Source of the DNA: Vibrio owensii CAIM 1854 = LMG 25443
GTDB taxonomy: Bacteria; Pseudomonadota; Gammaproteobacteria; Enterobacterales; Vibrionaceae
Length of the DNA: 64,000 nt
Reading direction: 5' to 3'
NCBI RefSeq assembly: GCF_000817815.1
Contig: NZ_JPRD01000003.1
Coordinates: 62,001-126,000 of the forward strand
Part shown: positions 58,530-64,000 of the stretch, piece by piece
Numbering within the stretch: the first letter of the stretch is position 1
How the letters are laid out: each line of letters opens with the position of its first letter
The notes under the pieces: generated by a model
What the model was told of the DNA's origin: nothing
Database searches by the model: none
The model's input: only the letters and a program-made list of their open reading frames with translations
Translations under genes and position numbers: made by a program

Positions 58530-59399
58530 TTAATTCTTTTTGATATTTTTGTTCGTCATCTCAACCACCTTCATTGCTTCAATGGTTTCTTCAAAGTCAT
58601 GAACTCGAATGATCTGCGCACCTTTCATTGCAGCGATAGTCGCACAGACCACGCTTGCATTAGTACATTCCGCTGCGGGTTTATCCAACAACTTAAAGAT
58701 CATTGACTTACGCGACATACCAGCAAGCATTGGTAAACCGAATACATGGAACTTATCGAGATGAGCGAGCATATGATAATTGTGTTCTATGGTTTTGCCA
58801 AAGCCAAAACCTGGGTCTAGGATAAGTTGAGACTTATCAATACCCACCGCTTCACAAGCAGCAATGCGTTCTTTGAGAAATTCTGAGACATCTTCCATCA
58901 GATCATCATACTGTGGATTTGCCTGCATCGTTCTAGGTTGACCTTTCATGTGCATCAAGCAAATTGGTAGGTTTGCTTGTGCTGCCACTTCCAGAGCCCC
59001 CGGCTCTTGAAGCGCGCGAACATCGTTAATGAGGTCAGCACCAGCAGCAACCGCTTGACGCATCACTTCAGCTTTACTGGTGTCGACAGAAATCCAAACA
59101 TCGTATTTTTCGCGAATGGCTTTGATAACTGGAATGACACGTTGTAGTTCTTCCTCTAGCTCAACATCTGGGGCGCCGGGACGCGTCGACTCGCCACCGA
59201 TATCGATAATACTGACGCCAGCAGCAATCATTTTCTCAGCCTGGGCAAGCGCAAGATCGAGAGAGTTGAACTTACCGCCATCGGAGAAGGAGTCAGGGGT
59301 TACATTGAGAATCGCCATGACGTGAGGGCGAGAAAGGTCGAGAGATTTGTTGTTTGCTTTAATAATCATAGCTTTAATAATCATAGCTTTAATAATCAC
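58530..59399 (-). CDS. folP: Dihydropteroate synthase FolP with a triplicated start region
   Basis: DHPS condenses a pterin diphosphate with p-aminobenzoate in folate synthesis and is the sulfonamide target. Signatures [13 protein letters not shown] and the D-x-G-G-E-S-T-R-P motif ([13 protein letters not shown]) are present. E. coli FolP aligns from the start at 59369 ([12 protein letters not shown]). Two further in-frame starts at 59384 (ATG) and 59399 (GTG) arise because a 15-bp unit is present three times; all are possible starts and none has a good SD. A terminator ends 12 bases upstream of the first. The N-terminus is therefore 280, 285 or 290 residues. Confidence 0.95.
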   Translation of the reverse strand: MIIKAMIIKAMIIKANNKSLDLSRPHVMAILNVTPDSFSDGGKFNSLDLALAQAEKMIAAGVSIIDIGGESTRPGAPDVELEEELQRVIPVIKAIREKYDVWISVDTSKAEVMRQAVAAGADLINDVRALQEPGALEVAAQANLPICLMHMKGQPRTMQANPQYDDLMEDVSEFLKERIAACEAVGIDKSQLILDPGFGFGKTIEHNYHMLAHLDKFHVFGLPMLAGMSRKSMIFKLLDKPAAECTNASVVCATIAAMKGAQIIRVHDFEETIEAMKVVEMTNKNIKKN

Positions 59400-59400
59400 A
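59356..59400. repeat. Three 15-bp tandem repeats over the folP start
   Basis: Units GCTTTAATAATCATA at 59356-59370 and 59371-59385 are identical; 59386-59400 differs by one base (T to C), changing ATG to GTG in the folP sense. Each unit adds an in-frame start codon plus four residues (M/V-I-I-K-A). Confidence 0.9.
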
Positions 59401-59410
59401 ACATATACAA

Positions 59411-59435
59411 AAACCCCGAGCTTAACTCGGGGTTT
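59411..59435 (-). terminator. Terminator between ftsH and folP
   Basis: A perfect 10-bp stem (AAACCCCGAG / CTCGGGGTTT) with a 5-base loop and a T-run on the minus strand. It lies 19 bases after the ftsH stop and 12 bases before the first folP start codon. Confidence 0.9.
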
Positions 59436-59453
59436 ATTATCAAAGGCTACTCT

Positions 59454-61433
59454 TTATTCAGAGTCTTTCTTTTCTGGCGCTTCGCTTGAAGTCGCTTCTT
59501 GAGAAGCAGGTTGCTCTACTGGTTTTGTAGCCTCTTCTGATTTCTCTTCAGCTTTTACTTCAGGTTTCGCTTGAGGCTTATCGTTGTCTTCTGGTTTGTT
59601 TGCAGGTTTGTCACCCCAACCAGCAGGCTCACGAATGTCCGTCTTACGCTCCATCAGGTCATCAATCTGGCCAGCATCAATGGTTTCATACTTCATTAGC
59701 GCATCTTTCATCGCATGCATGATATCCATGTTGTCTTGCAAGATTTGTTTCGCACGGTCGTAGTTACGGTCGATGATCTTACGAACTTCATCATCGATTA
59801 GCTTCGCTGTGTCATCAGACATGTGTTTAGTCTGAGTCACACTACGTCCTAGGAACACTTCACCTTCTTCTTCCGCATACAGTAGCGGACCAAGTTTCTC
59901 AGAGAAGCCCCACTGCGTAACCATCTTACGAGCGATGTCTGTTGCACGTTCGATATCGTTCGATGCACCTGTCGATACTTTGTCAGCGCCGTAGATCAGC
60001 TCTTCCGCTAGACGGCCACCGTACAAGCTAGAAACCATTGATTCTAGGTGTTGGCGAGACATACTCACACGGTCTTGCTCAGGTAGGTACATAGTCACAC
60101 CCAACGCACGACCACGTGGAATGATAGACACTTTGTAAACTGGATCGTGTTCAGGAACCAAGCGACCAACAATTGCGTGCCCCGCTTCGTGGTATGCTGT
60201 TGATTCTTTCACTTCCTCAGACATCACCATTGAACGGCGCTCTGCACCCATCATGATCTTGTCTTTAGCCAGTTCAAACTCAACCATAGAAACGTTGCGC
60301 TTGTTGCCGCGTGCAGCAAATAGAGCAGCTTCGTTAACTAAGTTTGCTAAGTCAGCACCAGAGAAGCCTGGAGTACCACGTGCGATTAGAGACGGCTCTA
60401 CATCACCCGCTAGAGGCACTTTGCGCATGTGTACTTTAAGAATTTGCTCACGACCACGTACGTCTGGAAGACCAACAACGACTTGACGGTCAAAACGGCC
60501 AGGACGCAACAGCGCAGGGTCAAGTACGTCAGGACGGTTAGTCGCAGCGATAACAATGATACCTTCGTTACCTTCAAAACCATCCATCTCTACAAGCATT
60601 TGGTTTAGTGTTTGTTCACGTTCATCGTGACCACCACCAACACCTGCACCACGTTGACGACCAACCGCATCGATCTCATCGATGAAGATGATACAAGGTG
60701 CCGCTTTCTTCGCTTGTTCAAACATGTCACGTACACGAGAAGCACCAACACCTACGAACATTTCTACGAAGTCAGAACCTGAGATAGTAAAGAATGGTAC
60801 TTTTGCTTCACCAGCAATAGCTTTCGCTAGTAGCGTTTTACCAGTACCAGGAGGACCAACCATTAAAACACCTGTTGGAATCTTACCACCCAGTTTTTGG
60901 AAGCGGCTTGGATCACGCAGGTAGTCCACCAATTCTTTTACGTCTTCTTTTGCTTCGTCACAGCCTGCAACGTCCGCAAAAGTTGTCTTGATCTGCTCTT
61001 CGCTCATCATACGAGCTTTGCTCTTACCGAAAGACATAGCGCCTTTACCGCCGCCGCCTTGCATCTGACGCATGAAGAAAATCCATACACCAATCAGTAA
61101 GATCATTGGGAACCAAGAAATGAAAATAGTGCCTAGTAAGCTTTGCTCCTCAGGAGGCGTACCTTGCACTTTCACGTTTTGATTAATTAGGTCATCTAGA
61201 AGCTTTTGGTCATACACAGGCATGTAAGTAACCATTTTGGCACCGCCGCCGCGACGAACAAAGCTAATCTCACCGTCTTTAAAAGTTGCTTCTTGAATCT
61301 GGCCTTGGCCAACTTCCTGTACAAACGTGGTGTAATCCACGGTTCTGCCATTGCTCTCTCCAGGGCCAAAGCTCTGGAATACCGACATCAATACGACAGC
61401 GATAACAAGCCACAGAATTAAATTTTTTGCCAT
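59454..61433 (-). CDS. ftsH: ATP-dependent zinc metalloprotease FtsH
   Basis: About 659 residues from ATG 61433 ([12 protein letters not shown]), as in E. coli; the frame extends 21 codons upstream without similarity. Two N-terminal membrane helices flank a periplasmic domain, followed by the AAA domain (Walker A GPPGTGKT near 192, and the [13 protein letters not shown] region) and the zinc protease motif HEAGH near 416. The C-terminal tail of about 50 residues is low-complexity, rich in Lys, Glu, Pro and Ala, unlike the E. coli tail. It degrades membrane proteins and sigma-32. It lies 108 bases after rlmE. Confidence 0.97.
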   Translation of the reverse strand: MAKNLILWLVIAVVLMSVFQSFGPGESNGRTVDYTTFVQEVGQGQIQEATFKDGEISFVRRGGGAKMVTYMPVYDQKLLDDLINQNVKVQGTPPEEQSLLGTIFISWFPMILLIGVWIFFMRQMQGGGGKGAMSFGKSKARMMSEEQIKTTFADVAGCDEAKEDVKELVDYLRDPSRFQKLGGKIPTGVLMVGPPGTGKTLLAKAIAGEAKVPFFTISGSDFVEMFVGVGASRVRDMFEQAKKAAPCIIFIDEIDAVGRQRGAGVGGGHDEREQTLNQMLVEMDGFEGNEGIIVIAATNRPDVLDPALLRPGRFDRQVVVGLPDVRGREQILKVHMRKVPLAGDVEPSLIARGTPGFSGADLANLVNEAALFAARGNKRNVSMVEFELAKDKIMMGAERRSMVMSEEVKESTAYHEAGHAIVGRLVPEHDPVYKVSIIPRGRALGVTMYLPEQDRVSMSRQHLESMVSSLYGGRLAEELIYGADKVSTGASNDIERATDIARKMVTQWGFSEKLGPLLYAEEEGEVFLGRSVTQTKHMSDDTAKLIDDEVRKIIDRNYDRAKQILQDNMDIMHAMKDALMKYETIDAGQIDDLMERKTDIREPAGWGDKPANKPEDNDKPQAKPEVKAEEKSEEATKPVEQPASQEATSSEAPEKKDSE

Positions 61434-61541
61434 GTCACTCAAGGTGTCAGCCTCTCGATAACTAATTGTAATTAAAGGTAGGGTACTACAGTTCATTTCC
61501 TGTAGCTATAGTGTTAACCATGCTCTAAACGAGCGAAATAG

Positions 61542-62171
61542 TTAACCTTTGTAACCAGTGGCTACAACGAAGACTTCTCGGGAGCGAGCTCGCGATGAGT
61601 CTGGTTTTCTGATTTTTACGACTTTAAACATGTCTCGGACTTCTTTCACGAATTGATCGAAGCCTTCACCCTGGAAAACCTTTACGACAAAGCTACCATT
61701 AGGTGCTAGAACTTGTCGACACATATCTAAAGCCAATTCAACTAAATACATAGCTCGTGGCTGATCTACAGAGTTATTACCAGCGATGTTAGGAGCCATA
61801 TCAGACATTACTACGTCAACCATCGAAGGTTGGATTCTTTCTAATAGAGCATCTAAAACCGCCTCGTCACGAAAGTCACCTTGCAGGAAGCTTACACCAG
61901 CGATTGGATCCATAGGCAATAAGTCACATGCAATGATTTGACCTTCTTCACCTATTATCTTAGCAGCATATTGAGACCATCCACCTGGAGCTGCACCTAA
62001 ATCGACGACAGTCATCCCAGATTTCAACAATTTATCTTTCGTTTGGATCTCTTCGATTTTGAAGTAAGCACGAGAACGGTAGCCTTTTTTACGAGCTTCG
62101 TTTGCGTATTTATCATCAAAGTGTTCTTTCAACCAACGACCAGAACTAGCCGAATGTTTTTGTTTACTCAT
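61542..62171 (-). CDS. rlmE: 23S rRNA (uridine-2'-O) methyltransferase RlmE
   Basis: A 209-residue SAM-dependent methyltransferase (also FtsJ) that methylates U2552 of 23S rRNA. The SAM motif [13 protein letters not shown] and the catalytic K-D-K-E residues ([19 protein letters not shown], ...SREVFVV) can be placed. It pairs with ftsH in the conserved rlmE-ftsH order and is divergent from yhbY. Confidence 0.97.
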   Translation of the reverse strand: MSKQKHSASSGRWLKEHFDDKYANEARKKGYRSRAYFKIEEIQTKDKLLKSGMTVVDLGAAPGGWSQYAAKIIGEEGQIIACDLLPMDPIAGVSFLQGDFRDEAVLDALLERIQPSMVDVVMSDMAPNIAGNNSVDQPRAMYLVELALDMCRQVLAPNGSFVVKVFQGEGFDQFVKEVRDMFKVVKIRKPDSSRARSREVFVVATGYKG

Positions 62172-62309
62172 TTTAATCCCAACAAGGCGTAATTAGGAGC
62201 TATTGTTCTAATAGGCTCAACCTATTACTCAATAAATTATAGTCTTCAGCAATAGATGGCGTTAAAATAGCTTTTTTCAACCCTTATTTTAAAGAAAATT
62301 GGCCGCGTA

Positions 62310-62606
62310 ATGAACCTAAGCACCAAACAAAAGCAGCACCTAAAAGGCCTGGCTCACAGTTTAAAACCTGTTGTGCTAATGGGCGCAAATGGACTTACAG
62401 AAGCCGTGCTAGCAGAAATTGAAATCGCTCTTGACCACCACGAACTGATCAAAATTAAAGTTGCATCAGAAGACCGTGAGACAAAACAGCTGATCATCGA
62501 CGCTATCGTACGTGAGACGGGCGCTGAAAAAGTTCAGACAATTGGTAAAGTACTTGTGCTATACCGCCAGTCTGAAGAGCGTAAAATCGAAATCCCACGT
62601 AAGTAA
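62310..62606 (+). CDS. yhbY: Ribosome assembly RNA-binding protein YhbY
   Basis: A 98-residue CRM-domain protein. The signature GANGLTEAVLAEIEIALDHHELIKIKV lies about 33-59. It binds pre-50S particles in E. coli. It lies divergent from rlmE, as in E. coli. Length is normal (E. coli 97). Confidence 0.95.
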   Translation: MNLSTKQKQHLKGLAHSLKPVVLMGANGLTEAVLAEIEIALDHHELIKIKVASEDRETKQLIIDAIVRETGAEKVQTIGKVLVLYRQSEERKIEIPRK

Positions 62607-62630
62607 TCCCTACTTGCGCAGAGGAAGAAG

Positions 62631-62660
62631 AAAAGGTCGCCATGGGCGACCTTTTTTGCA
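62631..62660. terminator. Bidirectional terminator between yhbY and greA
   Basis: Stem AAAAGGTCGCC / GGCGACCTTTT with a 3-base loop, T-run on the plus strand and A-run on the other side. Confidence 0.93.
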
Positions 62661-62698
62661 TCTACTATTTAAGCCTAATTAAAACAGACTGGTTTTAA

Positions 62699-63172
62699 TT
62701 AGATATACTCAACGCTATCGATTTCGAAGTCTTTCGCACCGCCTGGGGTTTGAATAACGACTTCGTCACCTTCCATCTTACCGATCAAACCACGTGCGAT
62801 TGGAGAACTGATTGAAATGCGACCGGCTTTGATATCTGCTTCATCGTCACCAACGATTTGGTACGTTTTCTCTTCTTCTGTATCACAGTCAATTAGAGTA
62901 ACCGTTGAACCAAAAATCACTTTACCAGTGTTGTCCATCGTTGTTACGTCAATGACTTGAGCTACAGATAGCTTGTATTCAATATCACGGATTTGTGCTT
63001 CACAGATACCCTGCTCTTCACGAGCTGCGTGGTATTCTGCGTTTTCCTTCAAGTCGCCTAGTTCACGCGCTTCTGCGATTGCTTCTGAAATTTGTGGGCG
63101 AAGCTTTAGTAGACGATCTAGCTCAGTACGTAGCAATTGTTCGCCACGCAGTGTCATTGGAACTTTTTCCAT
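62699..63172 (-). CDS. greA: Transcription elongation factor GreA
   Basis: A 157-residue factor that rescues stalled RNA polymerase by stimulating transcript cleavage. The N-terminal coiled coil ([40 protein letters not shown]) carries the acidic tip residues, and the C-terminal globular domain is intact. An upstream terminator-like hairpin in the leader (63205-63239) resembles the arrangement that creates the GraL RNA in E. coli. Confidence 0.97.
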   Translation of the reverse strand: MEKVPMTLRGEQLLRTELDRLLKLRPQISEAIAEARELGDLKENAEYHAAREEQGICEAQIRDIEYKLSVAQVIDVTTMDNTGKVIFGSTVTLIDCDTEEEKTYQIVGDDEADIKAGRISISSPIARGLIGKMEGDEVVIQTPGGAKDFEIDSVEYI

Positions 63173-63204
63173 TATATAACCTCAAGGCCAAAGGTGTCTT
63201 TGGA

Positions 63205-63239
63205 CAAAAAAAGCCCACCCAATCATGGTGACTGGGTAG
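63205..63239 (-). terminator. Intrinsic terminator in the greA leader (GraL-like)
   Basis: On the minus strand an 11-bp stem (one G-U pair at each of two places; CUACCCAGUCA / UGAUUGGGUGG) with a 3-base loop is followed by GCTTTTTTT. It ends 33 bases upstream of the greA ATG. There is no upstream minus-strand gene to terminate, so it acts on the greA leader itself. Confidence 0.8.
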
Positions 63240-63709
63240 TACGTTCAAAGATTCTGTTTTGATTAGTTTAAACAAACTAGGGTATGAAATCACCTTAATT
63301 CGATTTTGCTGCCTAGTTGTGTGGTTAATAACGCGCCATCAATTGTTTTTAGATTTAACCATCATCGCAATTTATTGAAAAACAACACTGTTCATTACAT
63401 AAAAAACCTCAAGAAAGATAAAAACAAATCAATGTCAGGCTAATGTCATGCTGACACAAACCGTTAAAATACAACCACTTGAGACAAGCAACCACACAAT
63501 TGAACACCGTTCATTAGTTGAATTTATATCATTTTACTAACTCATAAGGAAACTTTAGCAGTAAAACATGTTCGGCAAGTTGTTACGTCATAGCTTTTTC
63601 GAATGTGGGCGATTCTCACGAGTGAAACTATACGCACAACAACAACTTGTGAGAGATAACCTCTCCCCCATAAAACAATGATTATGGACAGCTAACTAGG
63701 ACAAATAAG
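63240..63709. promoter_or_regulatory. Divergent promoter region of greA and the OmpU-type porin
   Basis: With the leader terminator, this 537-bp gap (63173-63709) holds the greA promoter and the porin promoter. The central part (63330-63560) is very AT-rich with A-runs, as expected for ToxR-controlled ompU in vibrios. TGTCAG/CTGACA arms near 63433-63456 form a small inverted repeat. I cannot place individual ToxR or -10/-35 boxes with confidence. No gene is seen. Confidence 0.5.
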
Positions 63710-64000
63710 ATGAAAAAGACTCTAATTGCTCTTTCTGTATCTGCAGCAGCTATGGCAACTGGCGTTAACGCAGCTGAGCTTTACAACCAAGACGGCACTT
63801 CTCTAGAAATGGGCGGCCGTGCTGAAGCACGTCTATCTATGAAAGATGGCGACGTAGCGGACAACTCTCGTATCCGTCTAAACTTCCTTGGTACTCAAGC
63901 AATCAACGACAACCTATACGGTGTTGGTTTCTGGGAAGGTGAGTTCACTACAGCTGAAAACGGCGGCGTAGACGGCAACAGCAATCTAGACACTCGTTAC
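63710..64000 (+). CDS. ompU: OmpU-type outer-membrane porin (3' end cut by window edge)
   Basis: The first 97 residues are visible up to the right edge. A signal peptide (MKKTLIALSVSAAAMATGVNA) is cut before AELYNQDG. The mature start LYNQDGTSLEMGGRAEARLS and the RIRLNFLGTQ segment are typical of Vibrio OmpU, a general trimeric porin under ToxR control. The location divergent from greA agrees with V. cholerae. Codon use is strongly biased, which suggests high expression. The rest of the gene is outside the window. Confidence 0.9.
   Translation, partial: MKKTLIALSVSAAAMATGVNAAELYNQDGTSLEMGGRAEARLSMKDGDVADNSRIRLNFLGTQAINDNLYGVGFWEGEFTTAENGGVDGNSNLDTRY

Noticed and set aside
59356..59400. CRISPR-like array
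   Set aside because: The units are contiguous 15-mers with no spacers; it is a coding tandem repeat.
63602..63621. TGTGG...CTCAC near the porin start as a CRP site
   Set aside because: The half-sites are one base off the required spacing and only partly match the CRP consensus.

Overview
This window is a chromosomal segment of a Vibrio, most likely the large chromosome of a Harveyi-clade species related to V. parahaemolyticus, V. alginolyticus or V. campbellii. That placement rests on gene order and protein similarity recalled from known families, not on a search. The main markers are the ompU - greA - yhbY - rlmE - ftsH - folP - glmM - secG - tRNA - rimP - nusA - infB - rbfA - truB - rpsO - pnp - nlpI order, a PlzC-type double-PilZ protein between radA and serB, and a RocS-type GGDEF/EAL gene beside ubiU/ubiV. 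No rRNA genes, CRISPR arrays, insertion sequences or prophage were seen.

Layout. (1) 1-7600, minus strand: a Tad (Flp) pilus operon in the classical order flp - tadV - rcpC - rcpA - lipoprotein (rcpB position) - tadZ - tadA - tadB - tadC. tadC runs off the left edge. A LysR regulator and a lytic transglycosylase lie divergently beside it. (2) 9.8-17.3 kb, plus strand: an acyl-CoA synthetase, then a CsgD/VpsT-type LuxR regulator, then a four-gene chaperone-usher fimbrial operon (pilin, chaperone, usher, two-domain tip subunit). Repeated GGGTGAA-type motifs flank the regulator gene. (3) 17.3-34.1 kb: a DUF1127 protein, a LysR regulator, a second EF-G, radA, plzC, serB/ytjB, the deoCABD nucleoside catabolism operon, the nucleoside transporter nupC with a CRP-type promoter, and tatD with a small overlapping gene. 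(4) 34-46 kb: prfC, a membrane diguanylate cyclase, rimI-holD, the oxygen-independent ubiquinone genes ubiT/ubiU/ubiV around a rocS-type gene, and a MATE transporter with a divergently controlled MarR repressor. (5) 46-64 kb: the conserved RNA/translation block (nlpI, pnp, rpsO, truB, rbfA, infB, nusA, rimP, tRNA-fMet, tRNA-Leu, secG), cell-envelope and folate genes (glmM, folP), ftsH-rlmE, yhbY, greA and the 5' part of an OmpU-type porin.

How it fits together. The accessory part (1-17 kb) carries two surface fibre systems, a Tad pilus and a chaperone-usher fimbria. Four c-di-GMP-related genes occur in the same 42 kb: the CsgD-like regulator, plzC, a diguanylate cyclase with an I-site, and the rocS-type dual-domain enzyme. 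This suggests surface attachment genes under second-messenger control. The rest is core metabolism and gene-expression machinery with many clear intrinsic terminators. The most interesting non-coding signals are the twin MarR palindromes, a three-copy 15-bp repeat that multiplies the folP start codon, a terminator in the greA leader, a nupC promoter with two CRP sites 52 bp apart, and the repeated motifs around the fimbrial regulator.
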